A stretch of 36,663 nucleotides of DNA from Falciphora oryzae. Its lineage: Eukaryota > Ascomycota > Sordariomycetes > Magnaporthales > Magnaporthaceae. This document shows positions 20,916-31,355 of this stretch, piece by piece (within the stretch, counting starts at the first letter, position 1; the number at the start of each line of letters is the position of its first letter). Location: assembly GCA_000733355.1 (NCBI GenBank), contig JNVV01000059.1, forward strand, positions 45,138 through 81,800. Direction: 5' to 3'. Both the position numbers and the translations under genes were made by a program. The notes beneath the pieces are model-generated. The model was not told the DNA's origin. It worked only from the letters and a program-made list of their open reading frames with translations, and did not search any database.

Positions 20916-23493
20916 CTAATAGTCGTAAGTGACAGTCGTCGATCCAACTTCCTGGCCCCGATACAGACACCGCCAGGTGATGTTGCCGCCCTGGAATCGA
21001 GCTTCTAGCTCAATTGCGGCTGTGTAGTATTCAACGCCCGTCATGTAGTTCGTCTCCTTAAGGAATGTCTCCACAGGGACGTTCGTCAAGTCTGCGTGGA
21101 CAGTGCAGACGGGATGTATATCTGGTTTGGTTGGGAAAACAATGGCTAATTAGTATTAACTCTTGCTTCGGCAGCCGGCCGCTCTCCTAGGCCCGAGGTC
21201 CGCCGGCGCCGGCTTAAGGATTAAAATAAAATTGGGAAATAGCACTAGCCGTGGAGAAGAGGAAGAGGAAGAGGAAGAGGAAGAGGAAGAGGAAGAGGAA
21301 GAGGAAGAGGAAGAGGAAGAGGAAGAGGAAGAGGAAGAGGAAGAGGTGAGATAACATACCATGGTGCCTAGCGTCCGACGGTGCGACGTCCTCGCTGCAG
21401 GTCACGAGCATCACAGATGTGTGAGCTCGCTCTGTTGTGAAGAAGTTGCAGCATGCCCCAAGCTTGATCACTTTGGGCTGTGACTCGGGCAAGCGCTCGG
21501 ACTTGTCCAGTAGCCACGACATCTGTCCAGAGGCCATCTTCAGGCCTGTGCAAGGGCAGGTGTACGAGCATAGTGGGCTATGCTTGGATTCGTCGAACGG
21601 CTCACTGAGGGGGGTTCCGAAGAATGCACGGGACAGCCTCACGGTCACAAGGGACAAGGGTTCGAGTTCGAGGCCACGGCAGACAGCACCGCGCGCAACC
21701 GCAGACCACCTTATTATGAAGCAGAATATGGTTAATATCCAGTCAGAAAAAGGAAAAAGGAAAGGGGAAAAGGGAATGCAGTTACTTACGGGTTGAGAGG
21801 CCGTCGGATCTGGATGCGGCGGTGTGAGCAGAACTCCTCGATCGTCTTGTAGAGGTAGTCGTTCTTTCCGAAGCCACCCACGAGGAACACCATCCTTGGT
21901 TTTTGGTAGCCGGCGCTGAGAACCGCGTCAACCTGGGAAGTGATGAGTTTGAGCACGCGATCGACACAGGGCTTGAAAACCTGTTTCATCTGATCGCTGG
22001 TCATGAAGAGTGTTCCGTCTTCCACCAGAAGGCGCGGATCGTCGATTATGCCGCACTCGCCTGGGAGGCGGATGGCCATGCCCTCATCCGTTCCTGGTTG
22101 GAAGGAGCCGCGTAGATTAGTACAATTGATCCAAAAAGGTGCCATAGCGCCCGACCCGACTTTGCAAAATGCTAGATCATGTAATCGAGCGTTTATATAC
22201 GCTTTTTGCCGCGCGTACACGGCGAGGGCCCGTTTGCTGGCAACGAAAAAAGAGGTGTGCACACGGCAAAAGAAAAACGCGAATAAATGCACTCCACACG
22301 CCTCCAGCTCGAAATCAACTCTTAGGTCGGCGCTTACCATCGAAACCGAACTTGTTCATCTCGAACTCTTTCATCATCTGGCTGCCGTGACGTTTTTTGT
22401 CCATGGGAATCTGGTCGAACCGGGCGTTGCCAATCCACTTCCGGAGCCAGGACAAGAATTCCTGCAACCGTTGTCAGCATGGATTATGGAACTGCAACTG
22501 GCGCATTTGAAAGTAATAGGAAAGAAATAGGAAAAAAGGACATATATAATCTCAACTTACCTTATCGATGAAGGAGGCACCACACTTCTCGCCGGTGCCT
22601 ACCACTGCCTCCACCACCCTGAAGTGCGGCTTGACACGAGTGACCTTATACGAGACTAGATCTACGGTACCGCCGCCGGCGTCGCAGAGCACAAAGGTAT
22701 TGCCGACTTTGATCTCAACCCTGCTGGCGCTTTCGGCCATGCTGCGCAGAGTATAAATGGCGGCTGCCTCTGGCTCAGTGACCGTCGAGATCTTGTCGGC
22801 TGCCCAGCCAGCGCCCCTTACGGCTGTGAGTGTTAAGCTTTTGGCGCGTTCACTCCAGACAGCCGGGACGGTGACCACGAGCTCCTTTCGCATGCTGGAG
22901 AGCACAGCGTCGCCATATCGCTTTTTGAGCTCATCATAGGTATTTTTGCGGATCTCGGAGAGGAGGTCTGTGATGATCTCGACCACATTCTTGCCAGGGT
23001 ATGCGGGAGGGCCGGGGCGAGTCGCCTGATGAAGACGGCTCGGCCAAATGCCGTGGCTCTGGTCGATATCTTTCTCGATCTCGCTAACGTCGGCAGATAA
23101 AAGCGTCATAAGCTCCTTCAGCTCAGGGGACGACTTGTGCTTGTCGTCGAGGCGCAGCTTCATGCAGGCATGGATGGGGACTTTGTGCTGGCGCGGCTTG
23201 ATTTCGTCTCCCCAAACCACTTTGACGCCAGTGCTCTGTCCAGGCGGCGGCGGCAGGTATGCGATTCGCGAGGGCACCTTCTCCTTGCTGGTGATAGCGC
23301 CCGCGCCCTTCCAGGTCTGCACGACGTTGATCTGCTCGACGGGCGCGTCGGGCTTATCACTGTACGCGACCCCGCTGATTGCGGGGGAAAGGGGCAAGTC
23401 AGATGAATACGAAAAACGGCCGGCACTTCTGTTCGGGACTTACGAGAAGGTTGTGCCAAAGTCCAAGCCGATCACGATCTTTGCTTGCGCCAT
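20916..23493 (-). CDS. Hsp70-like (HSPA12-type) actin-fold ATPase protein
   Basis: Six exons, 23444-23493, 22561-23374, 22338-22461, 21790-22093, 21360-21709 and 20916-21121, keep one frame and give 615 residues. Landmarks of the actin/Hsp70 ATPase fold are present: phosphate-1 loop IVIGLDFGTTFSGVAY at the N-terminus, phosphate-2 loop LCDAGGGTVDLVSY, TEPEAAAIY, and the adenosine motif MVFLVGGFGKNDYL. The C-terminal part has no Hsp70 substrate-binding domain, ending instead in a short beta-rich segment (YRGQEVGSTTVTYDY). This is the layout of the large family of Hsp70-like proteins expanded in filamentous fungi, often near NLR-type genes; their clients are unknown. The start sits at the usual distance from the phosphate-1 loop. 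Two introns are long for this window (244 and 238 nt); the latter contains a hexanucleotide repeat. Confidence 0.92.
21255..21346. repeat. GAGGAA hexanucleotide microsatellite inside an intron
   Basis: About 15 perfect copies of GAGGAA (TTCCTC on the sense strand) lie in the last intron of the Hsp70-like gene, just after its donor site GTATGT. Long open frames of poly-Glu and poly-Ser in this stretch are by-products. Confidence 0.97.
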
Positions 23494-23992
23494 CTTTGCG
23501 GCCACAGACCAAGGCCGAAGGTTGCCCGTGGTCTATCGATGCCCGGTTGGGAGCCCGATCGGAGCCCCGTTCGCAGGGGAAAGCGTGCGATGGTAGGGGT
23601 GGTCCGGTCACACGTGATCACAGACCGCCACAAACCCCGCATCACCCATCGCAAGTCCCCTCGATAGCTTCTTTCCCCGACATGCAGACAGATAGGTTGC
23701 CCAAGCGATACAACATGTCTTGGAGGATCGTGCACAGTGTCTTTCACTAGATAACCATCAAACACGTTCCTTTATTCTCTCCATCACTTTAATGCAATAA
23801 AGCGACGGATCGCGCGGCCGCACTTTAACCCGATCAAGCGTGCGCGTTTGAAGCCTGCACAAGAAGTGGGTCCCGAGGCCTCACCAGCTCGGGCCAAGAC
23901 ACCCAAGCCATCCGGCCTCATCCAGGCGGCTACAACACCCCGAACACCGACTGTGCGGGTCTTTTGTGCTCGTGGAAGAACTTTTTGGCGAC
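23494..23992. other. Shared upstream region between divergent genes
   Basis: Separates the minus-strand Hsp70-like gene from the plus-strand gene starting near 23993, so it should hold both promoters. A plus-strand segment near 23840-23960 (KPAQEVGPEASPARAKTPKP) looks coding and could be an upstream exon or N-terminus of the next gene in another frame. Not resolved. Confidence 0.4.
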
Positions 23993-25636
23993 ATGAAGGC
24001 CGTGCTCGGGACTATTTCCTCCCGCTTCTCGCTTGGCTCTTCTACTGGGCCTCGGACCGACACTCGAAACCGTACCCCGGAAAGCGACGATAGCTCCGGG
24101 GGCGTCGATGTAGCCAACAAGATGCTAGACGACGTTCGGGCCGACAACCCCGAAGACGGCCGAGGGTGTACGACCATGGACCCCGGGGCGAACACGTCGA
24201 CACGCACCTTCTGCGGCATCGAGCCCGAGGCCAAGCCAGCAACTTCCAAAGAAGCCGACGAAGGGAAGTCGGGCCACGCCAGGGACGACTGGCAAGACTT
24301 GGTAGCCGATCATGCTGGCCTGCTGAAAAGGCACGCTGAGGAGATCAACGAATATAAGAATAAGCTGCAGCAGTTGGATGACTACTGCCATGTACAAGAA
24401 CAGGAAGCCGAGGCCAAACAAGCGGAGAGTAGGAGGGCTTATCAGGATCTATACGATAGGGCCAACGCCGAACTAGCCGAGTCTAGACGGGCCTGTGCTA
24501 CGCTGAAGCAGGACGCAGACACTGAGTTGGCCAAGAAGAACAGTGTCATAAATGGCCTCAGGAAAGAGCTGGCCGAGAAAGGAGAAATCATCGCTAAGCT
24601 GCAGGAGGACGCACTTTCCCACGTGGACCGGCACGGGCCCGCCTTCGACAGCACCGTCGCGAATGCCTTCAACAAGGTGAACCGCAAGATCGACGTACTT
24701 GTGCGCCGTAGCGCTGCCATCAGCAGCAGCGCCGGAACCGGTGGCGAAGCGACAGAAGTTGTCACATTGGACACGTTCGCCAAGGCCGTGCCCTTCGAGC
24801 AGTGGGGCGAGCGTGCGGTGGAGCCTCAATGGTACGACCGGCGGGCCGCCGAAGTCTCTCAATCAGGTTCAAGCGCGCGGGCATTGATGCTTAGGGCCAT
24901 GGTCTGGAACTTCCTGAAGCGCGAGCTGTTCGACAACAAGCGACCGTTTGCCGCCTTTGGTTCCAATGCAGCAAACAACATTGGACGTTATTACGCGTCT
25001 GTATTCCCAGACCACGGTGAGATCCCCTGACCGAGCACACGCAGCAAATTCAGTGAAGAGACCGTGACCGGCTGTAGTACTAATGTGTGTCCGCCTACTC
25101 TTTTAGCCACATCAGAGGTAACTGCCAAATGGAGAGCCCTTACTGCCAAGTGCCTAGCCGACTTCGAAGCCAAGCACCCACGGTATCGAGAAAGAGTGCT
25201 CAGGGATCTTAAGAAGGCGTTTGTCGAACTGCTCCATACAGAGATTGCAGTCAAAATCGACGCCCGGTCTCCGCCGAGCCTTGATGATGTCCGCCAGGAG
25301 GCGGAGGGAAATCTAGTGCGGGAGCTCGAGCCGGTCCTACAAGCGGCCGTCGAGCTGGCTATCATCACAAGCCAAGAACGGGCTCAGTACCAGCTCCAAT
25401 TTCCCAACCTCCAAGAGAGTCAGTACCGCAAAACCGCAGAGGACCCTTCCATGACTACTGATCCAACGTCGCTCGGGATCAACGCCCGCGGAGCGGATGA
25501 TGATGAGGATGAGGAGGGACCCGTCGTCCTCGTGGCGTCGCCGATGCTTGTGAAATGGGGGAATGGGGCTGGCGAGCGCCTGGGCGAGTATACAATCCTG
25601 CGCAAGGCCTTTGTCTGGCGCCCGAATCAGGGCTAG
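23993..25636 (+). CDS. Hypothetical coiled-coil protein, two exons
   Basis: Exons 23993-25016 and 25107-25636, joined by a 90-nt intron (GTGAGA...TACTAAT...TTTTAG), give 517 residues. The first about 100 residues are polar and probably disordered. Residues about 105-208 form a long Glu/Lys/Ala-rich coiled coil (ADHAGLLKRHAEEINEYKNK near its start, GLRKELAEKGEIIAKLQEDA near its end). A globular part follows with FAKAVPFEQWGERA and LRAMVWNFLKRELFD. Exon 2 encodes helices (DFEAKHPRYRERVLRDLKKA) and ends in an acidic loop (GADDDEDEEG). The frame is open upstream of 23993 without another ATG, so the real start may lie in an earlier exon. Family not recognised. Clean splicing and open frames suggest a working gene. 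Confidence 0.65.
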
Positions 25637-26112
25637 GCCTAGGAAGGCCAGTACCACCAGAGAGAGATCATGGGGGGACGCCCGAGGAAGCTCGTTTCAT
25701 GATGGGGAGTGGGCAGGTGGTGATGGTTTGCACTTTGGTGGTGTCAACCCACGAAGCAGGACTGATCGGTGACGGATGCGCGAGAGGACAGACATTATCT
25801 AGGCAGGCAGTTTACAGTTGGGTAGGATAGTTATCTTGGATTACGCAAGCCTTTTTGCCCGAACAATGCTAGACCTCCTGGGTAGAGTCCTCTTGATGCC
25901 GTCACTAAGGGATCCGTATATTGTACCTTGCTACCATCATCTACCTACTGGGTTCTAAGGGTTAACGAAACAGGCTAGAATTTTAAGCCTCTATACCTAC
26001 ATAATAGCGGTCTCCACCATCGGCAACCCTTTTTCGCGATGGCTGCGATGCTGTCAAGCGTGTGGACCGCAAGAAGAAAGAAAGCTCAGTGCCCCCCGAA
26101 GATCGGAGCCTC
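25637..26112. other. Intergenic between convergent genes
   Basis: Downstream of genes on both sides; no gene, repeat or transposon end recognised. Confidence 0.5.
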
Positions 26113-27097
26113 TCAGGGCACCAGCGCGTCCGTGCCCTGGCCGGGCAGGTGGAACGTAAGAGGCTGAACGGGGAGGGCGCCCGGCGGCGGGGCGTCCGGC
26201 GGCAGCGTAGGAAGTGGTAGGCTGAGGCCCTCATCCTCGGTGTCTAGTGCCACGATGTTTTCTCGCTGGCTCCGCGGGAGACACAGGCCCAGCAGGCGGC
26301 CCGAGGCCTGGGGAGTCGCGGCGTTTCCGCCTGTCGTGCTGATGGACACGACCATGGAGACGGCCCCGCTGCCGTCGACATCATCCTCGTCGTCCGGCGA
26401 CACGACGTTCTCTCGCTGGGTGCGCAGGGAAACGTCGCCGAGGAAGATGCCCGTCCGCTGGGGCGACGTGATGCTGGTGGTGGTGGAGGAGCTGCTGTCT
26501 GCTGTGCGGGTAAATGTGAAGGACGGGCGCGGGCGGGTCGAGTCGGGCGGCTGCACAAGGGAGGAGGCGGACTTCTGGTGGAACAGGCTTAGTAACACTA
26601 TTGGAGGAAAGCGAAACCTGCTCTTGGTCTCATCCCCACGGAATCCTCGTTTCTGAGCCTTTGGGCGGGCGCCTCTATCCCACCAGAGAGGCGTTGGCTG
26701 CGGGGACATTGTTCGGGCGGCGACTGTAAGGTGGTCAGAGACGATATCTCATGGGCGAGGAGAACTGGGGAAGAAGCACAGTGGTGGCACGATGAAACCG
26801 GTCCGCGGGGGAGTACTGACCTTCTGCATCGGCGACGCTGTCGTCATGGGGAGGGAGGTCGTCGGCCTCGGCGTCACCCCCTTGTCGGTCATCCCCTGCC
26901 ACAGGAGGCGGAATCGGGTGGCTCGTTGATGCCGGCACTCTCTTCATGTAGTTCCGCGTGATCTCGTGCTCGGCTTTGTTGTTGATCCGCGTGATTTCCT
27001 GCTCGACGTTGCAATTTCGGGCCGCGATGACGGGCACCATGCGCATGAAGTCTTCAGAGTTCAGGAGCGTCCATTGCACGCGCTCCTTGAGGTTCAT
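26113..27097 (-). CDS. Hypothetical protein with a doubled QREN motif, two exons
   Basis: Exons 26821-27097 and 26113-26723 with a 97-nt intron (GTCAGT...CTGAC...TTACAG) give 295 residues from ATG 27097. The N-terminal part is helical and charged (VIAARNCNVEQEITRINNKA). The C-terminal part is Ser/Thr/Pro-rich and contains two copies of a roughly 24-residue unit: IFLGDVSLRTQRENVVSPDD and, about 55 residues on, RLLGLCLPRSQRENIVALDT, each followed by acidic residues. The frame remains open and coding-like upstream of the ATG (GSGLPSSIFEPCYRPQPDGS, up to about 27190), so the gene may have an earlier start or a lost 5' exon. Family unknown. The repeated acidic motif could be a short binding motif, but this is inference. 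Confidence 0.5.
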
Positions 27098-27159
27098 TTC
27101 AAAGCTGCTCCCGTCGGGCTGCGGCCTGTAGCACGGCTCGAAGATGGAAGACGGAAGGC

Positions 27160-27344
27160 CGCTACCACCTGTTCGGCAGGAAAAAGTACCGCGCCTGCCA
27201 GTTCGACATCGTCGTCGTCGTCGCCCCCGCCGACCTCAAGTTCGAGGTCCAGGTCAGGGGCGAGCGCTACTCGGACCACCACGAGCCGCTGACTGCGAGG
27301 TGGGACGCCGAGGGGGCTGCGGAGCGGCTCGATTTGGAATGACT
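27160..27344 (+). pseudogene. C-terminal fragment of an unrecognised beta-rich protein
   Basis: A plus-strand frame reads RYHLFGRKKYRACQFDIVVV, then APADLKFEVQVRGERYSDHH, and ends ERLDLE with TGA at about 27344. Alternating hydrophobic pattern suggests a beta sandwich. The start is lost: it abuts the 5' side of the divergent minus-strand gene near 27160, so the junction may be a rearrangement. Family not recognised. Confidence 0.35.
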
Positions 27345-27599
27345 GTGCATAGAGAGCGGGAAGCGGTTCTGTCGGCCTCGATTTGTGGAGAGGAAAAGGG
27401 GAAACACGAGCGGAGCTCGCGCGTGACACGGCATGGGAGGATCCAAGGGGCACCCATTCTTGCGTTTTAGATCAGCATTTCCAAGCGCCGCCTTGCGCTG
27501 GTCGCCCTGGCAATGCTAATCGCGATCTATATTTGTTGCTATACCTCTATCACAACCAGCCCTTGAACCCAAACGCAACGGAAAACAGTTCGCGCCTCC

Positions 27600-27826
27600 A
27601 AGCCCGCCTACTGACCCTTCCAATCAGCCGTAACCGCCACCTCCCCCTGCCACCGCACCAGCTCCGCAAACCTCCCCCTCCTCTCCTGCTCCCGCCGCTG
27701 CTCGCCGCCCAGCACGTCCTCCTGTCCCTGGAACGGCGCGATGTCATGGCTGATATGGCCGCCGCTGCTGCTGCCGCTATCTCCAGGCCCCCGCCACTGT
27801 TGCCGCTGTCCTTTGAAGGAGGGTAA
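27600..27826 (-). pseudogene. Unassigned C-terminal coding-like fragment
   Basis: A minus-strand frame contains SGGHISHDIAPFQGQEDVLG, then EQERRGRFAELVRWQGEV, and stops at about 27608. There is no ATG; it starts from sequence lacking a plausible start or acceptor. Composition is coding-like, family unknown. Confidence 0.25.
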
Positions 27827-27829
27827 CAC

Positions 27830-28141
27830 GACTTTTCCGCCTGTTTGCGGTGTATTTGGATCTTAACTGGGCGTAGGTCGCCGGCAGTGTTGGGTGCCTG
27901 GGGAGGGGCTCGCTGCGAAATAAAGAGCTAGAAGTGATGTAGCTCAGGCGACCGCGCGCACTGTGGATACAGCAGAAAGAATAACTGGGCGTGTCAGGTA
28001 CTGATCCTCTCCACTACGCCCCCGTGGTGCTGCAAAAACCCAGGCCTTTCGCGACAAATACCTATGAGCCAGGCCAGGGCTTTCGGGCGCAAGGGATCCC
28101 TGGGTACCTGGTGGAACCAGGTAAAACTAAGCGCTGTAGAC
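27830..28141. other. Intergenic, nothing recognised
   Basis: No gene, RNA gene or repeat recognised up to the left end of the truncated pogo element. Confidence 0.5.
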
Positions 28142-28467
28142 TACTTGTGCGGCTTTGAAGCAGCCGCACGAATCGGCCCTCTGGGGATAAAGTGCCGGAC
28201 GTGCGATTTGAGCAATTTGACGTTTTTTAGCGACATTTTTCCCCACCCAAATTAGCGGGAGATCAATGTACCACCGAATAAATGAATCGCACGCTTAACT
28301 GCATGCTTGGTTATGCAATCAACTAAAGGGTGCAAATGCAGTTAATTACTCAAAAATGAAGCTATTCAGGCCAGGGCGGGATCAATCAAGTCGCCTAAAT
28401 CAGCCTTTTCGTCCTGGGTATCAAAATCAGCGCCATCTGATCCAAAAGTAACGCTTCCCTCGGTATC
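28142..28467 (-). mobile_element. Truncated pogo element (terminal repeat and transposase C-terminus)
   Basis: After a TA dinucleotide (28142-28143) the sequence starts CTTGTGCGGCTTTGAAGCAG and follows the left terminal repeat and transposase end of the element at 32586-35668. The coding tail reads DTQDEKADLGDLIDPALA on the minus strand. Homology stops exactly at 28467, where an LTR begins. One of the two CAACTTGTCG subterminal repeats of the full copy is degenerate here. About 90 percent identical to the full copy by eye. Remainder of the element and its right end are absent. Confidence 0.9.
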
Positions 28468-28635
28468 TGTCACGGCGGCTGGGGCGGCTGCAAAAGGTGG
28501 CCAAAAGAGAGATGTATTGGGAAGAAATCGAGGCCGGAGGCCTGGGCGCGTGCCGTGCACTCATCTGCCTGGGAGGGGCTTATCTAATCGGTTGCCAGGC
28601 CCGTGCGCCTGGGAGACCCCCCACATGCCGTAACA
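28468..28635 (-). mobile_element. LTR, 168 bp, sibling of 12082-12250, no target duplication
   Basis: On the minus strand it begins TGTTACGGCATG and ends CGCCGTGACA, matching the solo LTR at 12082 along its whole length. Flanks are GTATC and GATGA on the plus strand, so no 5-bp duplication. The left neighbour is pogo sequence and the right neighbour is chitinase coding sequence, both cut exactly at the LTR ends. An open minus-strand frame runs from the chitinase into the LTR (28561-29208), creating a spurious C-terminus. Confidence 0.85.
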
Positions 28636-29170
28636 GATGATGCTTTTGCGCTTTTCCTCTTCCCATTTATCCACGGTTTCGGAGATGCTTTGGATGGCTT
28701 CGACGGCTTGCTCGACCATCAGCACAGGGAGGGATACAGCATCAACCAAATCCCAAGGGCCGGCGGGGTATCTGCCCTCTCGGAGGCGTCTGGCTGCCTC
28801 GGGCAGGTCGTTCGCAAAGTTTTTGAGGTTGTCGTGTGCGCTTTTAATAACGTCGACGGGGTTGGGGATGTCGTCCTTGTCATACCCGTCCGTATCGTCC
28901 CACTTGACGTTGTTTTGCGTGATGCCCGTGCTCTTGGTGAAGTCTGCCCAGAAGTCCCTGGCGCGGCTCGGCAGCAAGCGCCACCGGATCGATTGGTACC
29001 CGCTTATATTGTCCTCCTTTGCTCGTTTGCTGAAGTCGGGCGGGCAGTTGGGCCGCACATCGATGAACTCCCTCTTTGGTGCCTTGCACAGTGCCCCCTC
29101 CCTGTCGCAGGTTTCAGTCCAGCCATTGCACACGCAAGCCTTGGGGTTGTTCCAAGTTGTAGGTACAGTA
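28636..29170 (-). pseudogene. Class V (GH18) chitinase, C-terminal region fragment
   Basis: The minus-strand frame reads TWNNPKACVCNGWTETCDRE, KREFIDVRPNCPPDFSKRA, SIRWRLLPSRARDFWADFT, IPNPVDVIKSAHDNLKNFA and WDLVDAVSLPVLMVEQAVEA. This is the long region that follows the GH18 domain in large, LysM-bearing subgroup-C fungal chitinases, as I know them; the GH18 domain itself is absent. Homology ends at KRKSII, exactly at the LTR boundary, before the hydrophobic segment that usually follows. The upstream end is lost near 29170, shortly before the divergent F-box gene. A C-terminal gene fragment, not functional. Confidence 0.6.
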
Positions 29171-29305
29171 CGCGAATGCTGGGCCGTGGGGCACGAAAAG
29201 AGGTACAAATCGCGCCTGGCCCGCTGGTTTTCAACTCAATCCGACCCCCATCTCCTCGTGCTTCCTTTTCTTTTCTGTTTCCCTTTTTCGGTATTGCTTA
29301 CCACC

Positions 29306-30835
29306 ATGGATGCCGTGGTCCCAATACTACCGCGTCCGGTAGCTGGCGCATCTCTCGAACACCTCCCTCAAGAGATTCTCTGCCAGATTTTTGAGGAGCT
29401 GGCTCTCGATGATCTCGCGAGCCTCAGCAGATGCAGCAAGCGCCTGCGCCCCCGGCTCTTGCCGGCGATGCTGGCGTACGAAGAGCCGTGCCGTTACAAC
29501 CGCCCGCAGAAGGTTTCGGTGCCGCCTCTGACGGTCGCCATCTATACTCGAATGCCCGAGCGGGTCAAGGCCGCGATCGCAGAGGGCGCACGCGTCGACT
29601 CCGAGTACCTCACCAGAGCTATACCGTCGCCTTACGACGAGCAAGGGCTGCCGCTCTACGAGAAGCCGTGGTACGTTCCCGTGTGCGCCGCTGCCCGGTG
29701 CATGGGGAAAAGCGTCGGTCTCGCCCAACAGGATCAATCCGTTGAGATCATGTCTATGTGTCTGGAACACGGTGGCGACATTAACCTCAACGTCCCGATC
29801 GGCCGCAAGGAGCTCACATTCACGACCCCCTTGCTGATGTTCCTCGACGCCCTCGACGGACGAGCGTGGGCCGGGGCCGCCGCCGGGGCTGACGCGTCCG
29901 CCTCGGCGCTTATAACAAGTTTCAAATACCTGCTCGACCACGGCGCAGACCCCTTGGAGCCTTCCCACCCTAACCTGCTCGCCAGCTTGGTGTTTGAAGA
30001 CCCATTCGACCGTTATAACGAGGAGCTAACAGAAGAAGAACCGTGGTGGCTCCCAACTGATCCCCCAACCGACATGCTTTTTGGGCGTTGGGGAGTCGAG
30101 TATCTCGCGAACCCGGCATTTGCCCTCGCCATCAAAATGCTCCTCACACATCCGAGCGTGTCCGCCGACCGCGCCGCCAGGACGCTCGCGAGGGCCTGCG
30201 CGCAGCCGGGAGCGCGCGCCCTCACCGCGGGGTGGCAGGGCCTCGTGGACGCCGTCGTCGAGCACTTTGCGGCCGCGGGGAGGCTCGACCAGCTGCTGTA
30301 CGTTTTTGTGGTCCGCACGGGCACGTGCCCCATGCTCGACAACACCGTCAGCTGTTACAACGGCTGCCGCCACGAGGTCGGCGACAGCGCCCGCGCCACT
30401 GTCCGCCTGCTGCTGGGCGCGGGCGCCGACGTCAACTGGACGTAGCCCAAGCACAAGGTGGACTGGACGCACAATCACCAACAAATTAAGGGGCCGCATT
30501 TGGCTGAGGAGGAGGCGTACGGGCCGACGGCGCTGCATATTATATGCCATTGGATAAACAGAAATACCTGGTCCCACCACCCGACAGTACTGACCGAATC
30601 CCCGTTGGAGATCCGCAAGTACGTTATCGGAAAGGAGCGGCTGGGGTTTGTGCGCTTTCTACTCGAAGAATGCGGTGCCGACCCTGATTTGCTGTTCGAA
30701 CGCCACAATGTACCCTTTCAATTGAATCTCAGACTTTATCACAATGGATACGACGCGGCCAAGGAGAAGGATGGGAAAGCTCTGATTGAGCTTCTTGAAA
30801 AGCACTGCTCGTCCCCAGGACCTCCTCAGAGATAA
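29306..30835 (+). pseudogene. F-box / ankyrin-repeat protein with one in-frame amber codon
   Basis: ATG 29306 (context CCACCATGG, after a pyrimidine-rich leader) opens a frame of 510 codons with a single TAG at 30443-30445, codon 380. The N-terminus is an F-box (LEHLPQEILCQIFEELALDD, LASLSRCSKRLRPRLLP). Ankyrin-type units follow, e.g. PLTVAIYTRMPERVKAAIAE, then ALITSFKYLLDHGADPLEPS, and TVRLLLGAGADVNWT just before the stop. After it, the same frame continues with YGPTALHIICHWI and LGFVRFLLEECGADPD, two more ankyrin units, to TAA at 30833. F-box/ankyrin proteins recruit substrates to SCF ubiquitin ligases. The 379-residue product could still be made; read-through, a sequencing error or a recent C-to-T nonsense change are alternatives. 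No intron is needed. Confidence 0.8.
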
Positions 30836-31148
30836 CCAGGGCACACTACTATTGTTATCATTGTAATCAATAACAAAATGTCATGGATCTGCCGTGTTTT
30901 TGGCGAAAGCGGTCTGTTCATCCAAGAAGGTAGACGCAATAAGGGCGGCCGCAGGGGCTTCAGCTGCAGTCAATGACATAGCCCCGCGATATGTTAGAAG
31001 ACAGCCTCTTCCAAGGCGCACAACCTTCTACTAAACCGAAGATCCGAACGTCTCGCCCTTGGGAACGGTCTTTCGAACAGCCGTACCAAGAGCGTCCTGT
31101 AAATAGAAGCCAGTCACTACCACCAACAGCAGCGCTTACAGCGCCCCG
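30836..31148. other. Intergenic, nothing recognised
   Basis: Downstream region of the F-box/ankyrin gene; no gene or repeat recognised. Confidence 0.5.
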
Positions 31149-31355
31149 GCGTTTAGTCGCCCTTTTGCCGATTGCCCGCTCACTGACAAGGAGTGCCGGA
31201 ATGCGGCCCGAACTCCGTGTGCCTACGGGTTTGCTTTGTTAGCCGCCTCGATAGCAACATGATGTAGCCTAATGTCAAGCTTAGGTAGCGCTAGCACGTC
31301 GTATGCCCCTTGGGAGGCAGGGACTGGTAGATCCCGACTATACCGACGTTAAATA
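31149..31355 (-). repeat. Dispersed repeat, copy 2 (inverted partner at 10441-10647)
   Basis: Reverse complement of copy 1, with the same conserved blocks. Relative to copy 1 it has several A/T in place of G/C (for example a GGCAAAAGGGCG block where copy 1 has GGCGGTTGGGCG), consistent with more transition decay. CT-rich sequence follows at 31360-31368. Confidence 0.85.

Noticed and set aside
21156..21362. Poly-Glu and poly-Ser reading frames
   Set aside because: They come from the GAGGAA microsatellite inside an intron of the Hsp70-like gene.
21655..21680. tRNA B-box-like GGTTCGAGTTCGA
   Set aside because: It lies in an exon of the Hsp70-like gene and no cloverleaf can be drawn around it.
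22094..22337. Separate small gene in the long intron (frame MVSADLRVDFELEACG)
   Set aside because: The frame runs through proper donor and acceptor sites of the Hsp70-like gene and shows no conserved motif.
28637..29305. Upstream extension of the F-box/ankyrin frame to 28637
   Set aside because: It is antisense to the chitinase fragment. The F-box begins shortly after ATG 29306, which has good context and a pyrimidine-rich leader.
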